DNA of 64,000 nucleotides from Rheinheimera sp. (lineage in GTDB: Bacteria > Pseudomonadota > Gammaproteobacteria > Enterobacterales > Alteromonadaceae). The notes under the pieces are model-generated. The model saw only the letters and a list, made by a program, of their open reading frames with translations, was not told where the DNA came from and did not search any database. Position 1 is the stretch's first letter. Each line of letters begins with the position of its first letter. Positions 55,217-64,000 of this stretch are shown one piece after another. The translations under genes were made by a program, and so were the position numbers. The DNA lies in the NCBI GenBank assembly GCA_003543135.1, contig DPJG01000033.1, positions 178,057-242,056 of the forward strand, given 5' to 3'.

Positions 55217-56275
55217 TTAACTGCCGCTTTTTGCTGCAGGCGGATAAAACTTTAAAATTTCCTGTTTCATTTCATTGCGATATTGACTAAAACCGTGATC
55301 GCCCTGAGGGTAAATCACCACTTTATGGGGTTGATGACGTGCTTTTAATAAAGCTTCAATCTGATGAGCCGACTGCACTGTCACTTGTTTATCGGCGTCT
55401 CCATGTAAAATAAGCACCGGCAAGTCGGCGCGTATCTGCGGCAAAAAATGCACCACTGAACGTGCTTTGAGTTGTTGTTCTTTATTGTTGTGATAATCCG
55501 GAATGCGCTGGGCAAACACCTTTTCCATTTCCGGCCGCACTTTCAGCTCTTGCTGCAAATCAGAAACGCCGGCCAGAATCATTAAAGCTTTCAGTTCAGG
55601 CCATTCTTTAGCAGCCAACCAAGTTTGCATACCGCCACGGCTATGGCCAATCATTGCCACTTTGCTTGCATCGGCAGCTGCCAGAGTTGGGATCAGCTGT
55701 TTAAAGGCCAGCACATCGGCCACATCGGCACCACCAAACTCGTCACCATAGTATTTTTTCGGATCCGGCTGAATTTGGCCGCGGTAATTACTGGCGAGTA
55801 CCAGATAACCCTGTTCAGCCAAAGGCATTAAGTCATAAAACAGATTGCCAAACTGCCAGGAGCCAAAACGACCGTTGCCACCGCGGTTAAATACCACCAC
55901 AGGTAATTTACCCTGCTGCTGTTTGGGTTTTAATAAAAATCCAACCACAGGCACACCATTTACCTGATACACAAAAGACTCACAATGCACAGTATCGGCA
56001 AAACGCTGATAGTCCGAAGCCGGAAAACGTTGATTCAGCATCTGCTGGCGTTTTTGATCGGTCGGGTTTTTGGCCATCACGGCCTGCATCCAGTGTTGAT
56101 AAGAATCAAAAGGCGCAGCAAAACAGTTTTTTGCATCGGGCTGGATTGGGCTAAAGCTTGTTGCAGTTGCAGTTGCAGTTGCAGTTGCAGTTGGCGCAGC
56201 ATTGCTGTTACAAGCTGCCAGAACCAGGCTGCAGAGTAGCAATACGCCAAAACTTAACTTGTCCTTGTTTATCAT
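55217..56275 (-). CDS. Alpha/beta-hydrolase lipoprotein
   Basis: The 352-residue protein has a lipoprotein signal with lipobox LAAC (Cys22), then an alternating threonine-alanine stretch, then an alpha/beta-hydrolase domain of the prolyl oligopeptidase-like group. The nucleophile elbow is GHSRGG, the acid is probably in ILHGDADKQV and the histidine in GDHGFSQ. It is likely an esterase or peptidase on the inner face of the outer membrane or the cell surface; the substrate is unknown. ATG 56275 is chosen because AAGGAG lies 7 bases upstream. The Thr-Ala stretch is encoded by a hexanucleotide repeat. Confidence 0.85.
   Translation of the reverse strand: MINKDKLSFGVLLLCSLVLAACNSNAAPTATATATATATSFSPIQPDAKNCFAAPFDSYQHWMQAVMAKNPTDQKRQQMLNQRFPASDYQRFADTVHCESFVYQVNGVPVVGFLLKPKQQQGKLPVVVFNRGGNGRFGSWQFGNLFYDLMPLAEQGYLVLASNYRGQIQPDPKKYYGDEFGGADVADVLAFKQLIPTLAAADASKVAMIGHSRGGMQTWLAAKEWPELKALMILAGVSDLQQELKVRPEMEKVFAQRIPDYHNNKEQQLKARSVVHFLPQIRADLPVLILHGDADKQVTVQSAHQIEALLKARHQPHKVVIYPQGDHGFSQYRNEMKQEILKFYPPAAKSGS
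56161..56193. repeat. Hexanucleotide tandem repeat in the hydrolase gene
   Basis: TTGCAG is repeated five and a half times. It encodes the Thr-Ala linker after the lipobox. The six-base unit keeps the frame, so gain or loss of units would change linker length by two residues each and not switch the gene off. Confidence 0.85.
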
Positions 56276-56447
56276 TGGATAACTCCTTGTAAGTATTTTG
56301 TATTTTTTGATTCTATGCCTTTTATTTAACGAAATGAATAGCTTATCTGGATTGTTCACTTCGGTTTATTTGTTTTCAGGCTGTTTTTTAATAAAAATAA
56401 GCTGAATTTTTCCGCATTTGCTTGCCTTTGCTTAAATAACGATCTAG

Positions 56448-56475
56448 ATTGATATCAATTTAATATCATATTGAG
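56448..56475. promoter_or_regulatory. Candidate operator upstream of the SPFH gene
   Basis: ATTGATATCAAT at 56448-56459 is a perfect 12-base palindrome. A related TAATATCATATTGA follows directly, ending 8 bases before the SPFH ATG at 56483. Repeated ATATCA units suit a ribbon-helix-helix repressor and may be bound by the Arc-like protein encoded downstream; this is inference. Confidence 0.4.
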
Positions 56476-56482
56476 GTGAGTT

Positions 56483-57337
56483 ATGCATAAAGAAATGCCT
56501 GCCCGTAGTTCGTCGGGTTTTACCATGTTAGCGCTGTTGTTATTGTCACAAATTGCGTCAGTTGCTGCTTTGGTCGTGTTGCCAGGTGCACTGAAAGTAC
56601 CTGCGTTGTTGTGGGTGCTGGCAAGCGCCATTTGCTGGTTCGGTTTTTATATGGTGCAGCCGAATCAGTCGGCGGTGTTGCAGCTGTTTGGCCGTTATGT
56701 CGGTACCGACTTTACCAATGGCCTGCGCTGGGCTAACCCGTTTTTTAGTAAACAAAAAGTCAGCTTGCGGGTGCGTAACTTTGAAAGCAGCAAATTAAAA
56801 GTGAACGATCACGCAGGTAATCCGGTGGATATTGCCGCTGTGGTGGTGTGGAAAGTGGTCGACAGCGCAGAAGCTGTGTTTGAAGTGGAAGATTACGAAA
56901 ACTTTGTCACCATTCAGAGTGAAGCGGCTATCCGGTATCTGGCGTCCAGTTACCCTTATGAAGCAGAACAGGCCAGCGATATCAGCCTGCGCAGCAGTGG
57001 TGATGAAATTACCGACTTATTACGCACTGAAATTCAGAACAGGCTGCAAAAAGCTGGTGTCACTGTAATTGAGGCCCGCATCAGCCATCTGGCCTATGCC
57101 CAGGAAATTGCCAGTGCCATGTTGCAGCGCCAGCAAGCGCGCGCTGTGGTGATGGCGCGCCAGCAAATTGTCGAAGGGGCTGTAGGTATGGTGGAAATGG
57201 CTTTAAACCGGCTGGCGGAAAAAGATGTGGTGTCTTTGGATGAAGAGCGCAAAGCGGCCATGGTCAGTAACTTGTTGGTGGTGCTTTGTGGTGACCACAG
57301 CGTGACGCCTGTAGTAAACACCGGAACTTTATATTAA
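56483..57337 (+). CDS. SPFH/band 7 (stomatin-like) membrane protein
   Basis: The 284-residue protein has two N-terminal hydrophobic segments ([22 protein letters not shown] and [19 protein letters not shown]). An SPFH domain follows ([61 protein letters not shown]). The C-terminus has a helical region with [22 protein letters not shown]. Such proteins form membrane microdomain oligomers, and their exact role varies. The next gene is an Arc-like DNA-binding protein 62 bases downstream, a pairing often seen for this SPFH subgroup. AGGTGAG precedes the ATG. Confidence 0.87.
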   Translation: MHKEMPARSSSGFTMLALLLLSQIASVAALVVLPGALKVPALLWVLASAICWFGFYMVQPNQSAVLQLFGRYVGTDFTNGLRWANPFFSKQKVSLRVRNFESSKLKVNDHAGNPVDIAAVVVWKVVDSAEAVFEVEDYENFVTIQSEAAIRYLASSYPYEAEQASDISLRSSGDEITDLLRTEIQNRLQKAGVTVIEARISHLAYAQEIASAMLQRQQARAVVMARQQIVEGAVGMVEMALNRLAEKDVVSLDEERKAAMVSNLLVVLCGDHSVTPVVNTGTLY

Positions 57338-57399
57338 AAACAACAACATCAAGCGCGTTGCCGCTATCCGGCGCGCGTTTTGTGTAATGAGGTTGTCTG

Positions 57400-57612
57400 A
57401 TGGCAAAAAAAGCCTTTGCGCTTCGCATTGACGAGCAGGTGCTGGCGCAGCTGCAAAGCTGGGCTGACGCCGAGTTTCGCAGTGTCAACGGTCAGATTGA
57501 ATATCTGCTGCATCAGGCGTTATTACAATCAGGCCGGTTAAAAGCCGCTGCATCGCCTCAGGGTGAACAAAGTGCTGTGTCAGGCGCTGCTGAGTCAGCG
57601 CCTGACGCCTGA
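57400..57612 (+). CDS. Arc-like ribbon-helix-helix protein paired with SPFH
   Basis: The 70-residue protein has an Arc/MetJ-type ribbon-helix-helix core: KKAFALRIDEQVLAQLQSWADAEFRSVNGQIEYLLHQAL. The strand FALRID should enter the DNA major groove. The last 25 residues are a flexible alanine-, serine- and glycine-rich tail. It may regulate the SPFH gene. No toxin is adjacent, so an antitoxin role is not supported. A terminator follows. Confidence 0.85.
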   Translation: MAKKAFALRIDEQVLAQLQSWADAEFRSVNGQIEYLLHQALLQSGRLKAAASPQGEQSAVSGAAESAPDA

Positions 57613-57652
57613 GCTGCCAGCCAAGGCTGATGCGGCATTTAGCTTTAAAAAA

Positions 57653-57681
57653 TAAAGGCGACCAGAAGGTCGCCTTTTTTA
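57653..57681. terminator. Bidirectional terminator, Arc-like gene and valS
   Basis: AAAGGCGACC, a 4-base loop and GGTCGCCTTTTTT lie between the converging genes. Confidence 0.85.
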
Positions 57682-57702
57682 TGGTTTGCCTTTTAGGCCA
57701 AA

Positions 57703-60567
57703 TTACAGCGCCGCAATTTCTGTTTGTTGTGCCTGTAATTTCACAATAGCCGCTTGCGCTTCCGCCAGTTTTTCGCGCTCTTTTGCTAAAACGGCTTCCG
57801 GTGCTTTGGCAACAAAACCTTCGTTGGCCAGTTTACCGGCCACCCGTGCTGCTTCCTGCTGCATTTTTTCCAGCTGTTTAGCAATACGGGCCAGTTCTGC
57901 TTCTTTATCAATCAGGCCGGCCATAGGGATCAGAATATCCATGGCGCCCAGCAGCTGCGCGGCAGAAGCAGGGGCAGTGTCGGCAGCTGTCAGCACTGTG
58001 ATGCTGTCGAGCTTAGCCAGATTTAACAGCAGTGCCTGGTTGTGCTCAAGACGACGGCTGTCGTCAACGGATAAGTTGCGCAGCAGCACCGGCAATGGTT
58101 TGGTTGGCGGAATGTCCATTTCACCGCGGATATTACGGATGGCCACAATAAAGTTTTTCACCCATTCGATATCGGCAGCTGCGCCGTCGTTTATCAGCGC
58201 TGTATCGCTTTCTGGGTACGCCTGCAGCATAATGCTGTCGCCTGCCTTGATGTCGGTGCGGATCATAGGTGCAACCCGCTGCCAAATCTCTTCAGTGATA
58301 AAAGGCATAATAGGGTGCATTAAACGCAATAACGACTCCAGCACTGTCAGCAGGGTATGGCGGGTGCCACGTTGCTGCGCTTCGTCACCTTTAAAGAGGA
58401 CAGGTTTGGTCAGCTCTAAATACCAGTCACAGAACTGGTTCCAGGTAAATTCATACAGCGTATTGGCGGCCATATCAAAACGATAGCTGTCCAGATACTG
58501 ACGGAACTGCGCGACGGTTTGTTGGTACTGGCTTAAAATCCACTGGTCTGCTAACGACAGTTTCAGCTCGCCGCCAGTTAAACCTACATCCTTAGCTTCC
58601 GTCATCATGGTGACATAACGGCTGGCGTTCCACAGCTTGTTACAGAAGTTGCGGTAACCATCAAGGCGTTTCATATCCCAGTTGATATCACGACCGGTAG
58701 AGGCCAGTGCCGCTAAGGTAAAACGCAAAGCGTCGGTACCACAGGCATCAATCCCTTCAGGGAATTGTTTTTTCGTCTGGTTGGCAATTTTTTCCGCCAG
58801 CTGCGGCTGCATCATATTGCTGGTGCGTTTTGCCAGTAAGTCTTCCAGGCTGATACCGTCAATCATATCCAGCGGGTCAATCACGTTGCCTTTGGATTTT
58901 GACATTTTGTCGCCGTTTTCATCACGGATCAGGCCAGTCACGTACACAGTCTTAAAAGGCACCTGAGGTTTGCCGTTTTCATCTTTAACAAAATGCATCG
59001 TCATCATAATCATCCGGGCAACCCAGAAGAAAATAATGTCAAAACCTGTCACCAGCACATCTGTTGGGTGGAAGGTTTTTAAATCTTCAGTTTGTTCCGG
59101 CCAGCCCAGGGTTGAGAAAGTCCAGAGCGCGGAGCTAAACCAGGTGTCCAACACGTCGTTGTCCTGACGCAGTGCCACATCAGGTGTTAAACCGTGTTTG
59201 GCACGCACTTCGGCTTCATCACGGCCAACATACACTTTGCCGTCATTGTCGTACCAGGCCGGAATACGGTGACCCCACCACAGCTGACGTGAAATACACC
59301 AGTCCTGAATATCGCGCATCCAGCTGTAGTACATGTTTTCATATTGTTTTGGCACAAACTGAATATCGCCGTTTTCCACAGCTTCAATCGCCGTTTTGGC
59401 AAGTGGCGCAACACGCACATACCACTGGTCGGTCAGCATAGGCTCAATCACCACACCAGAGCGGTCGCCGTACGGCAGGGTGTTGGATAAATCTTCAACT
59501 TTGTCCAGCAGGCCAGCCGCATCAAAAGCAGCCACTATAGCTTTACGGGCGGCATAGCGGTCTAAACCGGCCAGCTCTGCCGGAATTGGCGCTGCTAAGG
59601 TCGCGTTTTCTTCGCCATTGCTGAAGAAGCACTCGCCGCTGCTTCGGATAGTGGCGTCTTTGGTCATCACGTTGATCATCGGCAACTGATGGCGTTTACC
59701 CACTTCGTAGTCGTTAAAGTCATGCGCAGGGGTGATTTTGACACAGCCTGAGCCTTTTTCTTTGTCAGCATGCTCGTCGGCAATAATAGGGATACGGCGA
59801 TTGACCAGAGGCAGCAGAATTTCTTTGCCAATGAGCGACTGGTAACGCTCGTCGTCCGGATTCACCGCTACTGCGGTATCACCCAGCATAGTTTCAGGGC
59901 GGGTGGTGGCAACCACCAGATAGTTTTTGCCATCGGCTGTGACTACACCATCGGCCAGCGGGTAACGTAAATGCCAGAAATGGCCTTTTTGTTCTTTGTT
60001 TTCTACTTCTAAATCAGAAATAGCAGTGTGCAGTTTTGGATCCCAGTTCACCAGGCGTTTGCCACGGTAAATCAGGTCGTCCTGATACAAACGCACAAAA
60101 ACTTCCTGCACTGCGTTAGACAGGCCATCGTCCATGGTAAAACGTTCTTTGTCCCAGTCCACCGAGTTGCCGAGGCGGCGCATTTGCTCAGTGATGGTGC
60201 CACCGGATTCGGCTTTCCATTCCCACACTTTTTCAATAAAAGCATCGCGGCCCATCGCATGGCGGTCTGGTTTACCTTCAGCGGCCAGTTTACGCTCCAC
60301 CACCATCTGAGTGGCGATACCGGCGTGGTCTGTGCCCACTTGCCATAAAGTGTTTTTACCTTGCATACGCTGATAACGGGTAAGCGCATCCATAATGGTT
60401 TGCTGGAAAGCGTGACCCATGTGCAGGCTACCCGTGACATTTGGCGGCGGGATCATAATGCAATAAGCGCCGTTGGAATTGTCACCTGAAGGTTTAAAGT
60501 AGCCTTTGTTTTCCCAGGCTTGATACATCGCCTGTTCGATTTGACTTGGGTTAAATTTCGTTTCCAT
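57703..60567 (-). CDS. valS: Valyl-tRNA synthetase
   Basis: ValS charges tRNA-Val. The 954-residue class I enzyme has [18 protein letters not shown] (HIGH-like HMGH), the catalytic and editing region with [17 protein letters not shown], and [12 protein letters not shown]. The C-terminal coiled-coil arm ([30 protein letters not shown]) is characteristic of ValS and distinguishes it from IleS. It lies 13 bases after holC, in the conserved order pepA-holC-valS. Confidence 0.98.
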   Translation of the reverse strand: METKFNPSQIEQAMYQAWENKGYFKPSGDNSNGAYCIMIPPPNVTGSLHMGHAFQQTIMDALTRYQRMQGKNTLWQVGTDHAGIATQMVVERKLAAEGKPDRHAMGRDAFIEKVWEWKAESGGTITEQMRRLGNSVDWDKERFTMDDGLSNAVQEVFVRLYQDDLIYRGKRLVNWDPKLHTAISDLEVENKEQKGHFWHLRYPLADGVVTADGKNYLVVATTRPETMLGDTAVAVNPDDERYQSLIGKEILLPLVNRRIPIIADEHADKEKGSGCVKITPAHDFNDYEVGKRHQLPMINVMTKDATIRSSGECFFSNGEENATLAAPIPAELAGLDRYAARKAIVAAFDAAGLLDKVEDLSNTLPYGDRSGVVIEPMLTDQWYVRVAPLAKTAIEAVENGDIQFVPKQYENMYYSWMRDIQDWCISRQLWWGHRIPAWYDNDGKVYVGRDEAEVRAKHGLTPDVALRQDNDVLDTWFSSALWTFSTLGWPEQTEDLKTFHPTDVLVTGFDIIFFWVARMIMMTMHFVKDENGKPQVPFKTVYVTGLIRDENGDKMSKSKGNVIDPLDMIDGISLEDLLAKRTSNMMQPQLAEKIANQTKKQFPEGIDACGTDALRFTLAALASTGRDINWDMKRLDGYRNFCNKLWNASRYVTMMTEAKDVGLTGGELKLSLADQWILSQYQQTVAQFRQYLDSYRFDMAANTLYEFTWNQFCDWYLELTKPVLFKGDEAQQRGTRHTLLTVLESLLRLMHPIMPFITEEIWQRVAPMIRTDIKAGDSIMLQAYPESDTALINDGAAADIEWVKNFIVAIRNIRGEMDIPPTKPLPVLLRNLSVDDSRRLEHNQALLLNLAKLDSITVLTAADTAPASAAQLLGAMDILIPMAGLIDKEAELARIAKQLEKMQQEAARVAGKLANEGFVAKAPEAVLAKEREKLAEAQAAIVKLQAQQTEIAAL

Positions 60568-60580
60568 GTTTCTACCTGTT

Positions 60581-61060
60581 TCAGCTGGCCTGCACGGTTT
60601 GGGGTGTCACACCAAGCTGGCGATAATGTTTATACTTTTGCCGGGCTATGTCTTTGTCAGACTCAGCCGCTGGCACAAATTCGATGATCTGACTGAACCT
60701 GTTGGCAAATGCCGGTACAGCAGCGGTTAAATTAATTAATACCTGACGGTTATTTTTGGGGGGCAGCCAGCTGATTTCAACCGGCGCGCCGCGGGCAGGG
60801 CCTTCACCCACCAGGTTATGCGGTACAAAACTGTGCGCATCAAACTGCCATAATACCTCATCGACCTGTTCAGCGTCTTGCTGATTTGCGCAGTACACAA
60901 AGACTTTCAGATTTTGCCGGTACATAGCTGCACAGAGCTGACAGGCCAGCAGCAGCTGATTATTCCCCTTTGCTTCTCTGCTATCACCCAGTACTTCGCT
61001 GCGATCCGCCGACGCTTCGCTGGGGTCAGCTGCTTTGGGCAAATAAAACTGAACTTGCAT
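60581..61060 (-). CDS. holC: DNA polymerase III chi subunit
   Basis: HolC (chi) links the clamp loader to single-strand binding protein. The 159-residue protein starts MQVQFYLPK and has [52 protein letters not shown] and YKHYRQLGV, matching the family. I use ATG 61060, which follows AAGG. A hydrophilic segment of about 17 residues (residues of about 11-28, [18 protein letters not shown]) is absent from E. coli chi. It is the usual neighbour of valS and pepA. Confidence 0.93.
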   Translation of the reverse strand: MQVQFYLPKAADPSEASADRSEVLGDSREAKGNNQLLLACQLCAAMYRQNLKVFVYCANQQDAEQVDEVLWQFDAHSFVPHNLVGEGPARGAPVEISWLPPKNNRQVLINLTAAVPAFANRFSQIIEFVPAAESDKDIARQKYKHYRQLGVTPQTVQAS

Positions 61061-61106
61061 CAGTGGCCTTCTGTTGTGCTGTGGCAGCCCAAAGGCTGCA
61101 GCGGCT

Positions 61107-61140
61107 AAAAACAAAACTGGCCAGGGTTCCCGGGCCAGTT
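61107..61140 (-). terminator. Terminator of pepA
   Basis: Read on the minus strand, AACTGGCC, a 10-base loop and GGCCAGTT are followed by TTGTTTTT. It lies 31 bases past the pepA stop, so pepA and holC-valS are at least partly separate units. Confidence 0.8.
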
Positions 61141-61170
61141 GCTGCGCAAAATAACTGCAGAGAAGTTCGC

Positions 61171-62679
61171 TTAACTTTCCGGATGATGGCCGGCACGGTT
61201 AATTAAAAACTGCATCAGCATAGCCACAGGGCGACCTGTGGCACCTTTGTCTTTGCCGCCGCTGCGCCAGGCAGTGCCGGCAATGTCTAAATGCGCCCAG
61301 TTATATTTGCGGGTGAATTTTGATAAAAAACAAGCGGCGGTAATAGTACCGGCGGCGCGGCCACCTAAGTTACTAAAGTCGGCAAAAGGACTTTCTAACT
61401 GGTCGTGGTAATCATCCCACAAAGGTAAACGCCAGGCGCGATCGCCACTTTGCTCTGATGCATTGAGAATTTCATGCGCCAGCGGATTGTGGTTACTCAA
61501 AAGGCCAGTGGCATGTTTACCCAGCGCAATGACACAGGCACCGGTTAAAGTGGCCACGTCTATCACCACATCCGGGTCAAAACGCTCGACATAAGTGAGC
61601 GCATCACAAAGTACTAAACGGCCTTCGGCATCTGTGTTTAACACTTCCACCGTTTGGCCTGACATAGTGGTTAATACATCACCGGGGCGATAAGCTTTGC
61701 CATCGGGCATGTTCTCAGCTGCGGCCAATACACCAATCACATTCAGCGGTAAACCCAAAGATGCCACGGCGTTCATGGTACCCAGCACAGAAGCGGCGCC
61801 ACACATGTCGTATTTCATTTCGTCCATGGCGTCACTGGGTTTAATGCTGATACCACCGGTATCAAAAGTTAAACCTTTGCCCACCAGCACCACAGGGGCG
61901 CTGTTGTCCATGGCACCCTGATATTTAATCACCGCCATTTTGGCTTCGTTGTCAGAACCGCGGGCTACAGCTAAATAAGAATGCATCCCCAGCGCTGTCA
62001 TTTGGGGCACACCCAGCACTTCAATGCTGAGTTTGTCGCTGATAGTGGCCAGACCCTGCGCCTGTTCAGCCAGCCAGGCCGGAGTACAGATATTCGGTGG
62101 CATATTGCCAACGTCTTTACATTGTTTAATGCCGGCCGCAATGGCCAGGCCATGTTCAACGGCTTTTTCACCTATGGTGAGGTCACGGCGGGTTGGCACG
62201 TTAAACACAATTTTGCGCAGCGGACGACGGGTTTCGTCTTTTTTGCTTTTGAGCTTATCAAAGGTGTACAGGCAATCCTGGGTGGTTTCCACAGCGTGGC
62301 GCACTTTCCAGTAGGTATCGCGGCCTTTGACATGCAGCTCAGATAAAAAGCACACAGCTTCCATTGAGCCTGTTTCATTCAGAGTACTGATGGTTTTGGC
62401 AATGATCTGACGGTACTGACGCTCGTCCAGCTCACGCTCTTTGCCACAACCGACCAATAACACTCTTTCGCTTAGTACGTTAGGCACATGATGCAACAGC
62501 AACATCTGGCCTGGTTTGCCTTCCAGATCACCACGGCGCAGCAGGTTACTGATATAACCTTCGCTGATTTTATCTAATTGTTCGGCCACCGCAGATAACC
62601 GGCGTGGTTCATACACGCCGACAACAATACAAGCACTGCGTTGTTTCTCCGGACTTCCGCTTTTAACGCTGAACTCCAT
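61171..62679 (-). CDS. pepA: Leucyl aminopeptidase (PepA)
   Basis: PepA is a hexameric M17 zinc or manganese aminopeptidase that also binds DNA in Xer recombination at cer sites. The 502-residue protein has the C-terminal catalytic domain with [19 protein letters not shown] (lysine and aspartate ligands), the bicarbonate/catalytic loop [16 protein letters not shown], and [26 protein letters not shown]. It is divergent from lptF, as in E. coli, with a 186-base intergenic region. Confidence 0.97.
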   Translation of the reverse strand: MEFSVKSGSPEKQRSACIVVGVYEPRRLSAVAEQLDKISEGYISNLLRRGDLEGKPGQMLLLHHVPNVLSERVLLVGCGKERELDERQYRQIIAKTISTLNETGSMEAVCFLSELHVKGRDTYWKVRHAVETTQDCLYTFDKLKSKKDETRRPLRKIVFNVPTRRDLTIGEKAVEHGLAIAAGIKQCKDVGNMPPNICTPAWLAEQAQGLATISDKLSIEVLGVPQMTALGMHSYLAVARGSDNEAKMAVIKYQGAMDNSAPVVLVGKGLTFDTGGISIKPSDAMDEMKYDMCGAASVLGTMNAVASLGLPLNVIGVLAAAENMPDGKAYRPGDVLTTMSGQTVEVLNTDAEGRLVLCDALTYVERFDPDVVIDVATLTGACVIALGKHATGLLSNHNPLAHEILNASEQSGDRAWRLPLWDDYHDQLESPFADFSNLGGRAAGTITAACFLSKFTRKYNWAHLDIAGTAWRSGGKDKGATGRPVAMLMQFLINRAGHHPES

Positions 62680-62865
62680 GTCAACTCCTGATTCTGATGG
62701 ACTATGCTGGGGTAACGCCGCGCTTTAGGCCAGTAAAAGAGGTGCTGGCGCTGATAAAAAAGCTCGGATTTCACCGGACTTTAGTCGATAATAATTGCTA
62801 TAAATATCCAGTTTACTTAAAAATTGCCAGGGTGCCAGCAAAAAGACTGGTTTTTGGGGGGCATT

Positions 62866-63978
62866 TTGATTGTTTTTCGTTATTTGATTGGCGAAGTATT
62901 TAAATCTCAGCTGGCTGTGTTTCTGATTTTAATCACTATTATCTTAAGCCAGCGCTTTGTCAAAACCTTAGCAGACGCCTCAGAGGGCGAGCTGCCTGCT
63001 TCACTTGTGCTCACTTTGGTGGCATTAAAACTGCCGCAGATGGCCATTCTTATTTTACCTTTGGCGGCATTTTTAGGGGTTTTAATCGCCTACGGCCGGA
63101 TTTACGCAGAAAGTGAAATGACAGTGTTGCATGCCACTGGTGTCAGTGAATGGCTAGTGGGGCGTATGACACTGGTGTTGTCTTTATTCATTGCCTTGCT
63201 GGCCGGTGGTTTAACTTTGTATTTAAGCCCCTGGGCGGCTGAGCGTGAATATCAGCTGCTGGAAAAAGTGTCGTCCGATCCGGGTTTATCCACGCTTATT
63301 CCCGGGCGTTTCCAGCAAACTTCCAATGAAAAAGCCGTGGTGTTTGTCCAGGATATCAGCCGTGACGGCCACAGTCTGTCCAAAGTGTTTCTGGCGCAAC
63401 AAGCCACTGAAGATGGTGGTCAGCATTCGGTGGTGTATGCACAAACCGGTACAGTGCAGGAAGACAATACCGGCGCGCAGCGTCTGGTGCTGAGCAATGG
63501 CCGCAGGTATGCAGGTGCTGTGGATGCACCTGAATATGATGTGCTGGAGTTTGGCCGTTATGATTTGCAAATCCGTGAACAGCAGGTCGAGCAGCGCCGG
63601 CGTAAATTAAAAAGTTTACCCACCATGGATTTATATCAGCAGCGCGATAACCCCGAGGCTGTGGCTGAGCTGCATTGGCGGCTGGCCATTCCGTTGTCTA
63701 TTCCCATTTTAATGTTGCTGGCGGTGCCGCTCAGTAAAGTGAACCCACGTCAGGGCAAGTTTGGCCGTTTGCTGCCGGCTTTGTCGTTGTTTTTGCTGTA
63801 TTACATGCTGCTGATTGTCAGCACCAATTTGCTGCAAAAAGAAAAACTCCCTCAGGCGGTTGGGCTTTGGTGGATCCATGGCCTGATGCTGGTGCTGGTG
63901 GTGGTGTTATTGCTGCAAAGCCGGGCCGGTGCGCAGCGGCTCAAAGCCAGAATTTTTGGCCGGGGTGAACATGCTTAA
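62866..63978 (+). CDS. lptF: LptF, lipopolysaccharide export permease
   Basis: LptF and LptG form the membrane part of the LptB2FG ABC transporter that extracts LPS from the inner membrane. The 370-residue protein has six membrane segments in the usual 3+3 plan around a periplasmic domain; VFRYLIGEVFKSQLAVFLILITII opens it and MLLAVPLSKVNPRQGKFGRLLPALSLFLLYY is the later hallmark. I start at TTG 62866 (MIVFRYLI): it matches the family N-terminus, and GGGGGG precedes it. The ATG at 62824 would add 14 non-family residues. The lptG ATG overlaps its end by 8 bases. Confidence 0.92.
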   Translation: MIVFRYLIGEVFKSQLAVFLILITIILSQRFVKTLADASEGELPASLVLTLVALKLPQMAILILPLAAFLGVLIAYGRIYAESEMTVLHATGVSEWLVGRMTLVLSLFIALLAGGLTLYLSPWAAEREYQLLEKVSSDPGLSTLIPGRFQQTSNEKAVVFVQDISRDGHSLSKVFLAQQATEDGGQHSVVYAQTGTVQEDNTGAQRLVLSNGRRYAGAVDAPEYDVLEFGRYDLQIREQQVEQRRRKLKSLPTMDLYQQRDNPEAVAELHWRLAIPLSIPILMLLAVPLSKVNPRQGKFGRLLPALSLFLLYYMLLIVSTNLLQKEKLPQAVGLWWIHGLMLVLVVVLLLQSRAGAQRLKARIFGRGEHA

Positions 63979-64000
63979 GATTGTCGATATTTACATTGGT
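63971..64000 (+). CDS. lptG: LptG start (partial)
   Basis: The first ten codons, MLKIVDIYIG, run off the right edge. The start overlaps the end of lptF by 8 bases, as is standard for lptFG, and the sequence fits the LptG N-terminus (L-x-x-YIG). Confidence 0.75.
   Translation, partial: MLKIVDIYIG

Noticed and set aside
57400-57612. Arc-like protein as an antitoxin
   Set aside because: No toxin gene is adjacent; the partner is an SPFH membrane protein.

Overview
The window reads as a contiguous stretch of chromosome from a gammaproteobacterium of the Alteromonadales/Chromatiales type. The best guess is a Rheinheimera-like marine or freshwater heterotroph, inferred from protein character, gene order and moderate GC, not from any search. 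It is densely coded. I see no tRNA, rRNA, IS element, prophage or CRISPR array. Most genes are housekeeping genes in conserved gammaproteobacterial order, closed by clear rho-independent terminators that are often shared by converging genes.

Layout. 1-8.3 kb: end of bamB, der, an orphan nucleotidyltransferase-fold protein, xseA (reverse), guaB, guaA, a small PspB-like membrane protein and tadA. 8.3-14.3 kb: an unlisted 55-residue very basic protein, mltF (reverse) and purL. 14.3-24.5 kb is more accessory: ompW, a sugar MFS transporter with a palindrome upstream of its promoter, a fused two-domain acyltransferase resembling OlsF, a coupled ghrA/crotonase/GNAT group, a 36-residue membrane peptide, smrA, a small membrane protein with an internal duplication, an M28 peptidase and an HlyU-type redox regulator. 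24.6-32.4 kb: rpsT (reverse, TTG start) facing murJ-ribF-ileS-lspA-fkpB-ispH.

32.4-45.2 kb is the most interesting part. Directly after ispH comes an AlgZ/AlgR (LytS/LytTR) two-component system, then a complete type IV pilus minor-pilin operon fimU-pilV-pilW-pilX-pilY1-pilE. It is followed at once by a second, diverged copy (pilV2-pilW2-pilX2, a shortened PilY1-like protein without the von Willebrand domain, pilE2) and a convergent GspH/FimT pseudopilin. In Pseudomonas aeruginosa the same minor-pilin operon sits next to ispH and is controlled by AlgR encoded elsewhere; here the regulator lies between ispH and the pilin genes. The fimU upstream region carries LytTR-like direct repeats and a perfect 19-bp palindrome.

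45.4-64 kb: nadE, glnB, pqiABC (lipid transport), anmK and an M23 peptidase (reverse), tyrS, a lipoprotein hydrolase with a hexanucleotide repeat, an SPFH protein paired with an Arc-like ribbon-helix-helix protein, valS-holC-pepA (reverse) and the divergent lptF-lptG operon, cut by the window end.

Functionally, much of the window serves the cell envelope: outer-membrane assembly (BamB), LPS export (LptFG), lipid II flipping (MurJ), peptidoglycan recycling and cleavage (MltF, AnmK, M23), lipoprotein maturation (LspA), PqiABC, aminolipids (OlsF-like) and surface pili. Purine synthesis (GuaA, GuaB, PurL) and aminoacyl-tRNA synthetases (IleS, TyrS, ValS) are the other main themes.
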